Of a stretch of 64,000 nucleotides of DNA, positions 16,333-25,521 are shown one piece after another. Each line of letters begins with the position of its first letter. Position 1 is the first letter of the stretch. The stretch comes from Candidatus Culexarchaeum yellowstonense. GTDB lineage: Archaea; Thermoproteota; Methanomethylicia; Culexarchaeales; Culexarchaeaceae. Location of the stretch: NCBI GenBank assembly GCA_024707015.1, contig JANGFR010000003.1, forward strand, positions 1 through 64,000, given 5' to 3'. Both the position numbers and the translations under genes were made by a program. The notes beneath the pieces are model-generated. The model did no database searches and was not told where the DNA came from. It was given only the letters and a program-made list of their open reading frames with translations.

Positions 16333-16402
16333 TCTCCATTGCCTGATTGCGTTTGGTTTCCCTTATGGTTTACTTGTTTCTCCTTTTAAGTGTTTCCATT
16401 GG

Positions 16403-17626
16403 TTATTCGTATCTTAGTGCTGTGGCTGGTGGGATTTTTGCTGCCATGTATGCTGGTAGTGCTCCTCCAATTATTCCTGTGGCTATTGTGAGTGTGGTTG
16501 TGGTGGTTATTAGTTGTGGGGTTATGGCTGGTTTTGCCTGTATGGTTATTGTGGTTGTTCCGCTGGTTATTTTTAGGCCTTGTCCTGCGAATAGGTGTGC
16601 TCCTATTACGCCTAGGGTTTCCCCTATTATTCCTCCTATTATGCTCATGGTTAGTGCCTCCATTAGTATTAGTGTGATTATTTGTGTGTTTGTGAATCCC
16701 ACTGCCTTCATTACGCCTATTTCCCTTGTTCTCTCCATTACTGATGTTATCATGGTTGCAGCTATGCCCATGACTGCCACTGCCAGTGAGGCTGTGGATG
16801 TGGTGTAGTTTATGAGGTTTATGGCTTCTGTTATGCTTGTGGCTATGTTGGCTATGGCTGCGAAGCTGATTACTGATATTTTCCCTTGGTAGGTTTCCCT
16901 CATTTTTGTTGTGAATGGGGCTACGCTTTTTGAGTCTTTCATTAGCACTATTATTCCATTCCACTCGTTTTGGTTTAGTAGTTTTCTTCCTGCTTCTGTG
17001 TTTAGGAATATTGTTTGGTCTGGGCTGAATAGTAGTGCTCCCCCATACTCCTTTAGTATTCCTGTTATCTTCACGTTTATTCTTCTTGTTTGGGTTATTC
17101 TCCCCCCTTGTATTGCGCTTACTGTTATGGTTAATGTGTCGCCTATGTCATATTGTTTCTCCCCGTTTTCCGTGTATGCTATCTTGTATCCTATGAGGGC
17201 TTCTATTGTGCTTGTTGGGTTTGGTGTTTCTCCACTCATTATTTCTAGGCTTCCAATTGCCCTTAGTATTAGGTCTATTTTTGTTGCGTATATGTATATT
17301 CTTGTTTCGCTTCCCCCTATCTTCATGGTTCCCTGCATGGTGTAGAATGGTTCTGCTTCTGCTACTCCCTCCATGCTTCTTATTTGGTTTAGGTCGTCTT
17401 GTGTTAGTTTGTAGTTTGATTCTGGGTATATTATTATGGTGTTTTGGCCCATGCTTGAAATTTGGTTTACTATGTAGTCTGAGTATCCCTTCACTACGCT
17501 TCCCATCATTATCATTATCATTGGCCCAATTATTATTCCAATTATTGTTAGTGTTGATCTAATCTTCCTTTCGTTTATGGCTTTCACTGCCATTTTCATT
17601 GCGTCCACTATTATTGTCCATTTCAC
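16403..17626 (-). CDS. MacB/FtsX-type ABC transporter permease
   Basis: 407 residues: one N-terminal helix after a basic segment (INERKIRSTLTIIGIIIGPM), a large extracytoplasmic MacB-PCD domain (about 50-270), then three C-terminal helices holding the family motif VMERTREIGVMKAVGFTNTQ. Such permeases do not move substrate through a channel; they drive long-range movements of external partners. GTG 17626 overlaps the stop of the surface-protein gene (GTGA) with GGAAG upstream, so the two are co-translated. The ATPase lies upstream of the surface protein. The likely role is export or surface remodelling with that protein as the external component. Confidence 0.88.
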   Translation of the reverse strand: MKWTIIVDAMKMAVKAINERKIRSTLTIIGIIIGPMIMIMMGSVVKGYSDYIVNQISSMGQNTIIIYPESNYKLTQDDLNQIRSMEGVAEAEPFYTMQGTMKIGGSETRIYIYATKIDLILRAIGSLEIMSGETPNPTSTIEALIGYKIAYTENGEKQYDIGDTLTITVSAIQGGRITQTRRINVKITGILKEYGGALLFSPDQTIFLNTEAGRKLLNQNEWNGIIVLMKDSKSVAPFTTKMRETYQGKISVISFAAIANIATSITEAINLINYTTSTASLAVAVMGIAATMITSVMERTREIGVMKAVGFTNTQIITLILMEALTMSIIGGIIGETLGVIGAHLFAGQGLKITSGTTTITIQAKPAITPQLITTTTTLTIATGIIGGALPAYMAAKIPPATALRYE

Positions 17627-20430
17627 TCCTTCCACTCCTCCTTTATTTTCCTCGTGTATGCCTTGTACATCTTGTATATCATGGTTGCAGCTATTGTTAG
17701 GAATATGGTTGTGGCTGCAGTTATTGTTATTGTTGTCCATGGTGTTTGTGTGGGTTGCTGTTGTTGTGGTGGTGTTGCTTCTTGTATTCTGGTTATTGTG
17801 GCGTTGACTTTTATTGTCTCCTTCTCGTTGAATGCGTTTTGGTATGTTATTTCTATTGTTGCTTTATTGCTGCCTGTGGATGATGCTTCTATTTTGAATG
17901 CTGCCTCCCCTCCTGGCTCTATGTCTCCAATATATGTTTCGCTTTGCATGTATTGTGCTTTCACCCTGTATGCTGTGGCTGAGCCATAGTTTATTATTGT
18001 CCCAGTTATCCTCACAATCCCCCCGGATTCTTCGGCCTTTAAATCCTTTATTGTTAGGTCTATGTATGGTTGTATGGCTATGGCTGTTAGGTGTTGGTAT
18101 GTGTGCTCGTTTCCTGTGGGGTCTTTGTAGGTTATCTTCATGGTCATTGTGGTTACGCCGTAGTTTATTGTGGTTGTGGCTCCTAGGGCTGTTTGTGTGG
18201 CTTGTGGGTTGTATGTGAATTTCACTGGAATCTTTATTTGCTTGTTTGGTTCGAGTTTTTCAATGTATATTTTTGATGGTGAGGCTATTAGTATTGGGTT
18301 GGTTTGTGTGGGTGTCATGTCTATGTATACGTTGTATGCTGGTGCTGTTCCATTGCATGTTACTGTTAGGTTTAGTGTTGTCTGTCTCCCCTGTATTAGT
18401 CTCCCCTCAACTTCCACGTTTATGTTTCTTGTGCCTCCGAGGACTGGTATTTCTATGGTTTTGTTTATGCTTCTCCTTGTCCCCCAGCTGTCTATGTATG
18501 TTATTGTCGTGTTGGCCTTGTAGGTTCCAGTTTTATTTACTTGCACGTTTATTTTTGCTTGGAATGTTATTGTGTCTCCTCTGGTGTAGGTTTGTTGTGG
18601 TGTTGCTTGTTGTGTTTGCTGCATTATTTTCGCTATTTCTTGTGGTGTGAGTGTTTCTAATGCTATTCTTTGTTGTGGTTGTGTGGGTGTGGCTATTACT
18701 GTTCTGCTTTTGTTGTCTTTTGAGTCTGTGAATCCCTTTGGCAATTGTATTATCATTGTTGGCCCCTTCAGTTGGTCTATGGTGTTTACCCGTATGGTGA
18801 TTTTTAGTGTTGCCCCATAGGTTCCTGGTTGGCATGATCCTTCAGGCCATTCTACGCTTATTACTTCTATGGCTTCCCTGTCGCTCATGACTTGTAATTC
18901 TATTTCATGTGTCTCAATTACCCTTGTTCCCGGCCCACCTGTGTCCATTATGTAGTCTGCTTCCAGCTTCGCTTTGTATTTTCCTGGTTGTATGTTTGCT
19001 ATGCTTGTTCTAAGGTTTGCTGTGGTTGATGTGTAGGGTTGTATTGGCCCATTTATGTATGTTTCTGCTTCTCTAATTCCGTTGGGTGGTTTGAGTTTTA
19101 GGTGTATTCCCCTTATGTTGTATGGGTTGTTGTTGGTTATTGTGATTTGTAGTGTGGCGTTTTCGGTGTTTGGGTATACGTTTATGTTGTTTTGCCATTG
19201 CACCGTTATTACGCTTATTCCTCCGCCTCTAGGTTTTTCCTCGATGTTTATTGTTATCTGGTTTGTGGATGTGGTTTTCGTCATGGTTCCTCCACTCATG
19301 TCTAGCCAGTATGTGGCTTTCACGTTTACAGTTATGGTTTGGGGTGCTTCTGGTTTTATGTTGTAGTATAGTGTGGCTGTGAATGTTCCTCCTGTGGTTA
19401 TTCTCCCCTGGTATGTGTCTATTGGTTTTATTGGGTTTAGCCATGGTGAGTCTGCTTCCACAATTATTCCCTGTGCATCTCTTTCCCAAACATTCATCAT
19501 TGTGATTTGTAGTGCGCTGTACATTGATTGTTGGTATGTGGGTGTGGGTTGGGTTGTGCCCCATTGTAGTGTTATGGGTTTTATTGCTTGCTTCATCTCC
19601 AATGTTGCCTCCTCCACTTTTAGGGTTAATGTTGTTGTGGCGTTTTCATTGTATGTTACTCCATCCCTGGTTTGCATGGTGGCGTTTATGGTGAGTTGGG
19701 CTTGGTATGTTCCTGGCTGTGTTTGGCTTGATATGTCTATTCCATTGAATGTTATTGTGGATGTTTCCCCTATGGGTGTGTTGGGCATGTTTGTTGAGGC
19801 TTCTTTTGGGGTTATTTGTGGTGTTGGGAGCTGTATTTTTGCTGTGCCCCCCGTTATGGTTGCCTCCCCATTATTCCTCAATGTCACCTGTATGTTGGTG
19901 TTTAGTGTGTCTGGGTGGTTTGATGGTGTCAATTTCGCCTCTAAAACTGCTATTACGAGTTTTGGGTATGGGTTTACTGTTAATGTTACATTGTATTCCT
20001 CCTCTTTTGGCTGTCCATTCTCCCTGTAGTTTACGGTTATCTTTGCCGTGTAGTTTCCAGGGTTCACATTTCTATCCACGTCTAGTCTCCATTCGAAGTA
20101 TATGGTTTCTCCTGGCTGTGTGATGGTGGCTGTGGTTCCGTTGGCTGTTTTTGCTGGTGTTGTGTATCCGTATCCGTAGCTTGGGTTTACTCCGTTTGGT
20201 GGTGTTATCTTTGCTGTGCATGATTGTATTGCTGTGTTTCCAACATGTTTTGCTTCCACTCTTAGCGCCGTGTTTTGGCTTCCTGGGTATACTGGTGTTC
20301 CCGCTGTGCTTCTCCAGTTTACTGCTGTTATGTTTAGTGTGTTGGTTTGTGCTTCCACATGGGTGTTTATCATCATGATGATTATTAGTGTTATGATTAT
20401 TGGTGTGGTGAGCTTCACTGTTTTCTTCAT
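17623..20430 (-). CDS. Large secreted/membrane-anchored repeat protein (COG1361-like), partner of ABC system
   Basis: 935 residues. A signal peptide (KLTTPIIITLIIIMM) ends near residue 25; the mature part is Thr/Asn/Gln-rich beta domains, and a C-terminal helix (about 895-915) plus a basic tail anchors it in the membrane. Similar blocks recur with the pattern xVxW....VYPG...A.L.I: ITAVNWRSTAGTPVYPG, ITLQWGTTQPTPTY, ITVQWQNNINVYPN and ISVEWPEGSCQPGTYG, then CARDB-like units. It sits between an ABC ATPase and a MacB-type permease and is coupled to both, so it probably works as the extracytoplasmic partner that archaea use in place of an adaptor/outer-membrane pair. ATG 20430 is chosen by the signal peptide. 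Confidence 0.8.
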   Translation of the reverse strand: MKKTVKLTTPIIITLIIIMMINTHVEAQTNTLNITAVNWRSTAGTPVYPGSQNTALRVEAKHVGNTAIQSCTAKITPPNGVNPSYGYGYTTPAKTANGTTATITQPGETIYFEWRLDVDRNVNPGNYTAKITVNYRENGQPKEEEYNVTLTVNPYPKLVIAVLEAKLTPSNHPDTLNTNIQVTLRNNGEATITGGTAKIQLPTPQITPKEASTNMPNTPIGETSTITFNGIDISSQTQPGTYQAQLTINATMQTRDGVTYNENATTTLTLKVEEATLEMKQAIKPITLQWGTTQPTPTYQQSMYSALQITMMNVWERDAQGIIVEADSPWLNPIKPIDTYQGRITTGGTFTATLYYNIKPEAPQTITVNVKATYWLDMSGGTMTKTTSTNQITINIEEKPRGGGISVITVQWQNNINVYPNTENATLQITITNNNPYNIRGIHLKLKPPNGIREAETYINGPIQPYTSTTANLRTSIANIQPGKYKAKLEADYIMDTGGPGTRVIETHEIELQVMSDREAIEVISVEWPEGSCQPGTYGATLKITIRVNTIDQLKGPTMIIQLPKGFTDSKDNKSRTVIATPTQPQQRIALETLTPQEIAKIMQQTQQATPQQTYTRGDTITFQAKINVQVNKTGTYKANTTITYIDSWGTRRSINKTIEIPVLGGTRNINVEVEGRLIQGRQTTLNLTVTCNGTAPAYNVYIDMTPTQTNPILIASPSKIYIEKLEPNKQIKIPVKFTYNPQATQTALGATTTINYGVTTMTMKITYKDPTGNEHTYQHLTAIAIQPYIDLTIKDLKAEESGGIVRITGTIINYGSATAYRVKAQYMQSETYIGDIEPGGEAAFKIEASSTGSNKATIEITYQNAFNEKETIKVNATITRIQEATPPQQQQPTQTPWTTITITAATTIFLTIAATMIYKMYKAYTRKIKEEWKE

Positions 20431-20486
20431 TTTGTTTTCGCCTCTCATGGGTTGAGGCTTCCTTATCATCCAAGTATTCGCATGTG

Positions 20487-20493
20487 TATATAT
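20487..20493 (-). promoter_or_regulatory. TATA box ahead of the surface-protein gene
   Basis: TATATAT lies about 57 bases ahead of ATG 20430, inside the end of the ABC ATPase gene. It would start a transcript near 20462, so the surface protein and permease may be made from their own promoter as well as from read-through. Confidence 0.4.
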
Positions 20494-20501
20494 GTGTTTC
20501 T

Positions 20502-21218
20502 TCACATTGCCAGTATGCTTTTCTCTGGTTCTGGTTTTCTTGTTTCCGCTATTTTTCCGTCTCTTATGAGGTATATTTTTTGTGTGGCGTTGGCTACTTC
20601 GATGTTGTGTGTAACCATTATTATTGTTTGCCCCTCCCCCCTGTTCAGTTTAACCAGTGTCTCCACAACTTTTCTTGCTGAGTTTGTGTCTAGGTTTCCT
20701 GTGGGTTCGTCTGCCAGTATTATTTTTGGGTTTGCGGCTAGTGCTCTTGCTATGGCTACTCTTTGTTGTTCTCCTCCTGATAGTTGGTTTGGATGCTTCT
20801 TTAGCCATTCAAGGCTTCCTCCTGCTTTTAGTAGTGCTTCTTTGGCTATTTTTCGTCTTTCTTCTATGGGTGTTCCTCTTGGTATTAGTGGTAGGGTTAT
20901 GTTTTCCTCTACTGTTAACCTGTTTATTAGGTTGAATTGTTGGAATATGAATCCTATTGTCTTGTTCCTCAGTTGTGCGAGTTCCTTTTCTGTGAGTTGG
21001 CTTACCCGTTTCCCTTCGATGTGGATTTCCCCTTTTGTGGGTTTGTCTAGTAGGCCTATCATGTTTAGTAGTGTTGTTTTCCCTGATCCTGAGGGGCCCA
21101 TTATTGCTATGAATTCTCCTCCCCAGACTTCTAGGTTTACTCCTCTTAGCGCCCAGTATTCTCCTGCGGCTGTCCTGTATGCTTTATGTACGTCTACGAG
21201 TTTTATTGTTGGTTGCAA
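20502..21218 (-). CDS. ABC transporter ATPase, MacB/LolD type
   Basis: 238 residues, complete. Walker A is GPSGSGKTT, the Q-loop is IFQQFNLI, the signature LSGGEQQRVAIARAL, Walker B IILADEPTGNLD and the H-loop VTHN. The NLDTN sequence after Walker B and the LNMIGLLDKPT stretch place it in the LolD/MacB/FtsE group, which pairs with MacB-type permeases. The start is TTG 21218 with GGAG seven bases upstream, only one base after the enoyl-CoA hydratase stop, so it is read with that gene. The surface protein and permease follow, giving a full ABC unit. Confidence 0.92.
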   Translation of the reverse strand: MQPTIKLVDVHKAYRTAAGEYWALRGVNLEVWGGEFIAIMGPSGSGKTTLLNMIGLLDKPTKGEIHIEGKRVSQLTEKELAQLRNKTIGFIFQQFNLINRLTVEENITLPLIPRGTPIEERRKIAKEALLKAGGSLEWLKKHPNQLSGGEQQRVAIARALAANPKIILADEPTGNLDTNSARKVVETLVKLNRGEGQTIIMVTHNIEVANATQKIYLIRDGKIAETRKPEPEKSILAM

Positions 21219-21219
21219 T

Positions 21220-22005
21220 TTATTCTCCAGTGTATATTGGCTTTCTCTTTTCTATAAATGCTTTTAGTCCTTCCCTTGCATCCCTCGTTTCCATGAGTTT
21301 TTTGAAGGATTCCCTCTCCATCCCTAATCCTTCTTCCAGGCTTCTCCATGCTGCTTCCCTTATAAGCCTTTTGGCGTTTGCCAGTGCTTTTGGCGGATTT
21401 CCAATTATTGTTTTCGCTATGCCCATGACTGTTTCCTCAAGTTTCTCGGCCTCCACTGCCATGTTTATTAATCCGATTTTTTCGGCTTCCTCTCCGCTTA
21501 GTGTTTTCCCTGTTAATATTAGTTCCAGTGCCCTTTTCCATCCAACGATTTTTGGTAGGGTTTGTGTTCCTGTCCAGCCTGGGTGTATGCCTAGGGTTAT
21601 TTCTGGGAGGGCTAGTCTTGCCTGTTTTTCGGTTATGGTTATGTCGCATGCTAGTGCGAGTTCTAGTCCTCCGCCCAGTGCGTATCCATGTACCTTTGCA
21701 ATGTATATTTTCCCTCCAAATATTATTTTGCTGAGTGTTGTTTGGCCTAGTTTTATGTATTCCCATGCTTCTTCTGGGGAGGTTTTTGCGAGGGTTTTCA
21801 CGTCTGCTCCTGCTGAGAAGGCTTTTCCCTCCCCCTCCACGATTACTGTGATAACCTCCCTATCCCCCTCTATGGCTGTTATTGTGTCCTGTAGGTCTTT
21901 TAGGGTTTCTGGTGTGAGTATGTTTAGTGGTGGATTCGCTATTTTTATCCTCCTTATTTTTGGTTCCCCTTCAATGGCTTCTATTCTAGCCTTACTACTT
22001 GGCAT
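21220..22005 (-). CDS. Enoyl-CoA hydratase/isomerase (crotonase) family
   Basis: About 261 residues. Oxyanion-hole segments are SAGADVKTLA and HGYALGGGLELALACD; the two catalytic acidic positions of hydratases are present in GGLELAL and LPEITLGIHPGW. It should add water to a 2-enoyl-CoA to give the 3-hydroxyacyl-CoA. ATG 22005 lies inside the last codons of the dehydrogenase gene (11-base overlap) and is the natural start. Together with the dehydrogenase upstream and the thiolase at 2.8 kb, the set covers the core of fatty-acid-type beta-oxidation or its reverse. No acyl-CoA dehydrogenase is in the window. Confidence 0.88.
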   Translation of the reverse strand: MPSSKARIEAIEGEPKIRRIKIANPPLNILTPETLKDLQDTITAIEGDREVITVIVEGEGKAFSAGADVKTLAKTSPEEAWEYIKLGQTTLSKIIFGGKIYIAKVHGYALGGGLELALACDITITEKQARLALPEITLGIHPGWTGTQTLPKIVGWKRALELILTGKTLSGEEAEKIGLINMAVEAEKLEETVMGIAKTIIGNPPKALANAKRLIREAAWRSLEEGLGMERESFKKLMETRDAREGLKAFIEKRKPIYTGE

Positions 22006-22855
22006 AGTTGTAGAATCCCCTCCCACTCTTCCTCCCCAATAGTCCTGCTCTCACCATTCTCCTTATCAATGGGCATACCCTATATTTTGGGTCTCCAGTT
22101 TCCTTGTATAGTGTTTCCATGATGGCTTGGACTACGTCCAGTCCTATTAGGTCTGCGAGGGCTAGTGGGCCTATGGGGTGGTTTAAGCCTAGCTTGCATG
22201 CCGTGTCAATGTCTTCTGACTTGGCTACTCCCTCCATGACCATTTGTGCCGCCTCATTTATGAATGGTATTATTAGCCTGTTCACTATGAAGCCTGGTGT
22301 ATCCTTAACTTTTACTGGAACTTTCCCCAAGCTCTCCACAAATTTCAGTGCGGTTTCAAGGGTTTCGGGGCTTGTCCATTCCCCTAAAACTACTTCGACA
22401 AGTTTCATGATTGGTGCTGGGTTGAAGAAGTGTAGTCCAATCACTTTTCCAGGCCTCTTGGTGTATGAGGCTAGTAGGGTTATGCTTATGCTGCTGGTGT
22501 TTGAGGCTAGTATGCATTCAGCTTTACAGTGTTTGTCGAGTTCTTGGAATACTTGCCTCTTAACCTCTGCATCTTCGAACACAGCTTCAACAACTAGGTC
22601 TATGTCTCCATGGGCAAGTTCCTCTAGGCTGCTGCAGGGTTTAACCCGTTTGAGCACTGCTTCAGCTTCCCCCTGGGTTTTCGCCCCCTTCTCCACTGCC
22701 TTCTCCATCATCCTTTTAATGGTGTTCAATGCGTCTGAGACTGCTTGGGGATTAGCATCATATATCAATGTTTCGTAGCCTGCTTCGGCTGTGGTTTGGG
22801 CTATTCCTCTCCCCATGGTTCCAGCGCCCACAATTCCTATGCGTTTTATTTCCAA
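21995..22855 (-). CDS. 3-hydroxyacyl-CoA (3-hydroxybutyryl-CoA) dehydrogenase
   Basis: 286 residues, the stand-alone form. The NAD-binding GIVGAGTMGRGIAQ is at the N-terminus; the catalytic dyad is in GLHFFNPAPIMKLVEVV (His) and VNRLIIPFINEA (Asn/Glu region); the C-terminal domain has LGLNHPIGPLALADLIGLDV and ends RKSGRGFYNYAK, all typical. It oxidises (S)-3-hydroxybutyryl-CoA to acetoacetyl-CoA. The gene lies six bases after the MBL hydrolase stop and overlaps the enoyl-CoA hydratase, forming an operon. Confidence 0.93.
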   Translation of the reverse strand: MEIKRIGIVGAGTMGRGIAQTTAEAGYETLIYDANPQAVSDALNTIKRMMEKAVEKGAKTQGEAEAVLKRVKPCSSLEELAHGDIDLVVEAVFEDAEVKRQVFQELDKHCKAECILASNTSSISITLLASYTKRPGKVIGLHFFNPAPIMKLVEVVLGEWTSPETLETALKFVESLGKVPVKVKDTPGFIVNRLIIPFINEAAQMVMEGVAKSEDIDTACKLGLNHPIGPLALADLIGLDVVQAIMETLYKETGDPKYRVCPLIRRMVRAGLLGRKSGRGFYNYAK

Positions 22856-22861
22856 GCCAAT

Positions 22862-23527
22862 TCACCACTTGAGGGTGTGTTTTTCGCCTTGTTTGGGGGC
22901 TGTGAACTCCGTGTTTGGTAGTCCTTCGGCCAGAAGCCTTTTAAGTTCCTCCACTTCTGCGTTGGAGCCGTGTACGGCTATTACGTGTTTGGGTTTTAAG
23001 TCTAAGGCCATTTTGTAGGCGTCTTTTGGGGAGGCTGTGGGTGATGGTGTTCCGCAGGGGAGTATGGCTAGATCCACTGGGCTTAATTCGGCTAGATTCA
23101 CGTATCCGGAGTCTCCTCCATGGAATATCCTAATCCCAGAGGCTTCAGCCAGGTATAGTGTTATTGGCCCAACATGTCTCCCCTTGACGCCAGTTACCCT
23201 TACACCATCAACCTCCAATGTTTTACCGTGCTCTGCTGGATATAGCCTCTCGGCTTCCACTATGCCTTTAAGCTTGCCGGTCATGGCTGGCTCGATTATG
23301 ATTTTGCAGTCCAGCTTTTTGGCCAGTGTTTTCAAGGTTTCTGCGTTGTAGTGGTCGTGGTGGTCGTGTGTGTATAGGATTATTAGGGGTTTGCATTTTG
23401 TGAGGGGTTCCATGGTTTGGGGGTCAATCATGTTGGCTGGGTCGAATAATAGTCCAACATCTCCAATTTTTATTGTGATTCCGGAGTAGCCTAGGTATTG
23501 TGTGTGGATTTCCTTTGTGTTTTTCAT
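22862..23527 (-). CDS. Metallo-beta-lactamase-fold hydrolase, UlaG-like
   Basis: About 221 residues from ATG 23527. Metal ligands are THDHHDHY (HxxxDH), RHVGPITLY, IFHGGDSGY (bridging Asp) and a late VIAVHGS His. The order and the FDPANMIDP lead-in match the UlaG-like group of MBL enzymes, which include lactonases and phosphodiesterases; the substrate is unknown. Position as the gene before the 3-hydroxyacyl-CoA dehydrogenase suggests it may hydrolyse an acyl compound, but that is context only. Upstream, after 32 bases, is a winged-helix regulator on the same strand. Confidence 0.82.
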   Translation of the reverse strand: MKNTKEIHTQYLGYSGITIKIGDVGLLFDPANMIDPQTMEPLTKCKPLIILYTHDHHDHYNAETLKTLAKKLDCKIIIEPAMTGKLKGIVEAERLYPAEHGKTLEVDGVRVTGVKGRHVGPITLYLAEASGIRIFHGGDSGYVNLAELSPVDLAILPCGTPSPTASPKDAYKMALDLKPKHVIAVHGSNAEVEELKRLLAEGLPNTEFTAPKQGEKHTLKW

Positions 23528-23559
23528 GTTTACTATTTTGTTGTTGGTGGCTTTTAACT

Positions 23560-23868
23560 TTAACGGGTTTTTATGTATTGGTTTATTTTGTTTATGAGGT
23601 TTTGGTATTCTTGTAGGAATGTTTTCCCCTTTTCTGTGAGTTTTAGTCCTGTGTTGTCCCATGTTATTAGGTCTAGGTATGATAGTTCTTGTAGTCTTTC
23701 TTTTAGTCTTTTTGTGTTTAGGTTTGATTTGTAGAGGACGTGTGTTATTTTTGCGCGTTTTGTTGGGCTTGTGCTGCTTAGTTGCTGTATTGCTTCTAGG
23801 ATGTTTAGGTATATTGTTATTCTGTCTCTGCGTTTCAGGAATTTTGTTGTTCTGTCCTCCATCATCAT
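23560..23868 (-). CDS. Winged-helix transcription regulator (HTH_45 type)
   Basis: 102 residues, very basic. The layout is helix (RRDRITIYLNILEAIQQLSS), recognition region (KITHVLYKSNLNTKRLKERL), wing (LITWDNTGLKLTEKGKTFL) and a C-terminal helix for dimerisation, as in the archaeal HTH_45 family. Three tandem ATG codons (23868, 23865, 23862) follow GGGGGA. It lies between the archaellum operon (97 bases downstream of arlJ) and the MBL/beta-oxidation operon, all on the same strand. Regulators of this type control archaella in some archaea (ArnR-like), but the lipid-type operon is just as close. Confidence 0.78.
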   Translation of the reverse strand: MMMEDRTTKFLKRRDRITIYLNILEAIQQLSSTSPTKRAKITHVLYKSNLNTKRLKERLQELSYLDLITWDNTGLKLTEKGKTFLQEYQNLINKINQYIKTR

Positions 23869-23964
23869 TTTGTTTCCCCCAGAGGTGTTTTCGGCTTTGG
23901 GGGTGATTCCATATTGCAGTTTATTGGAGTTTCAACATTAATCTTTTCCATTCTTTTGCAGTTT

Positions 23965-25521
23965 TCATATTATTGGTGTTAGTTTTGTTATTGTGTTTGT
24001 GAATATTTCTGCTGTTGCCCATGATATTCCCCCCACTGTTAGGAGTATGGATGTGTTGAGGGTGATTCTCCATTTGTATCCTCCTCTAACTATGGTCATG
24101 GCTGCAGCGTTTATTGTGGAGATGATGTATGTGAAGATCATGTTTGCTATGGTTATGGTTTGTGTGGGGATTGTGTTTATGGGTATGTATTGTATTGGTA
24201 GGGTGGGTATTATGGATGTGAATTGTGTGAGTGTGTTGGTTACTGCTATTAGTAGGATTATGGTTATTGGGTGCATCATCATTATTATTGTGTCCATGGT
24301 TTTCGCTGTGGTTAATCGTCTCTTCCTCATTTCCAGTATTTTTATTGTTGTGTCTGCTATGGTTTTGCTTGTCTGTATTGGTGGTGCTCCTACTCTTATG
24401 CTGTCCACTAGCATTTGGTTCATTATTCTTATGGTGTGGCTTCCCGTTTCTTCTGCCATGAGTTTGAAGGATTTTTCTATGTCTAATCCAAGGTTTATCC
24501 AGCTTATGGCGTGTTGTATCCCATTTTTTAGTGGTCCTAGGTGTATGTTTTTTGTGTATTCTAGGGCTGCTTTTGGGTTTAGTGTTGTGGCTAGGTTTTC
24601 TCCTAGGGTTTTTATTAGTGTGGGGTAGTATTCGTCTATTGTTTGCACTCTTTTCTCTAGGTTTCTCGTTAGGATTCCCAGTGGTAGGAGGGTTAGGCCG
24701 CTGGAGGTTATGGCTATTGGTGGTATGTGTGTGGCTGTGTATGTGGTTATGGCTATGGTTATGGATGCGGGTATTGTGATGGCTGCCGCGATTTTTATTG
24801 TTTTGTGGGTTGGGTGGTCTTTTTCAAGGTACATCATTATGTCTTTTGGTGCTGTGCTCCATAGGGCTATTGTTAGTGTGGCTGTGGAGGCTGCTGCGGC
24901 TATGTATGCTAGGGTTATGGTGTTTGGGTTTATGGTGAATAGGCTCATGGCTATCACTATGATTATTATGACTGCTGCTATGCTTTGGAATGTTCCGTAT
25001 ACTCCGCTTAGCATTCTTAGGGTTTCTAGGCTTCTCCCCTGTTGTCCCATGTATTCCTCCATTATGGTGGCGTGTTCCAGTTCTAGGTAGTCTTTTGGTT
25101 TTGTTGTGGAGAGGGCTTCAGCCATTCTTGTGAGTATGTCTTTTAGTGGTGGTTTTACTGTTTTTGCCGCTTGGGCTATGGCTTTTGTTAGTCCTAGGCT
25201 CATGTTTATGGCGAGGTTTATTATGTTTTTGAAGGTTTCCCTGTATTCCCTGTATTCCTCTTTTTTGGCTATGCTTTCTATTATTTCTCTTGGTTCTGTT
25301 AGTCCTAGGGATAGTGTGTACATGTGGGTTATGGCTAGGACTAGTTTTATGTTTAGTTGTCCTGGCCCCGCTGTTTTCCTTGTTAGTAGGATTATGGTTG
25401 TGGAGGCTGTTATGGTGGCTGTGGCTATTGCGGCTGTGTAGTTGGCTTGTAGGGTTAGTAGTATGGTTAGGGTTAGGGTGATTGTTGTGGTGGCTGTGAG
25501 GGTTAGTGTTAGTTTGTCCAT
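23965..25521 (-). CDS. arlJ: Archaellum membrane platform protein ArlJ (FlaJ)
   Basis: 518 residues with two type II secretion F-like domains and about nine membrane helices in the ArlJ order: two N-terminal helices, a cytosolic basic/acidic domain (about 60-170), central helices, a second cytosolic domain (about 300-410) and C-terminal helices. It anchors the ArlI motor in the membrane. The N-terminus is an extreme Thr/Leu run, in line with the A+C-rich sense strand here. The start overlaps the end of arlI by 13 bases. It is the last gene of the archaellum operon. Confidence 0.88.
   Translation of the reverse strand: MDKLTLTLTATTTITLTLTILLTLQANYTAAIATATITASTTIILLTRKTAGPGQLNIKLVLAITHMYTLSLGLTEPREIIESIAKKEEYREYRETFKNIINLAINMSLGLTKAIAQAAKTVKPPLKDILTRMAEALSTTKPKDYLELEHATIMEEYMGQQGRSLETLRMLSGVYGTFQSIAAVIIIIVIAMSLFTINPNTITLAYIAAAASTATLTIALWSTAPKDIMMYLEKDHPTHKTIKIAAAITIPASITIAITTYTATHIPPIAITSSGLTLLPLGILTRNLEKRVQTIDEYYPTLIKTLGENLATTLNPKAALEYTKNIHLGPLKNGIQHAISWINLGLDIEKSFKLMAEETGSHTIRIMNQMLVDSIRVGAPPIQTSKTIADTTIKILEMRKRRLTTAKTMDTIIMMMHPITIILLIAVTNTLTQFTSIIPTLPIQYIPINTIPTQTITIANMIFTYIISTINAAAMTIVRGGYKWRITLNTSILLTVGGISWATAEIFTNTITKLTPII

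Noticed and set aside
15926-16339. His/Asn/Lys-rich minus-strand frame
   Set aside because: It is a shifted-frame shadow of the DUF401 permease gene. Similar His/Asn/Arg-rich frames over arlH, arlI, the MFS gene and the surface protein are the same artefact of A+C-rich sense strands.
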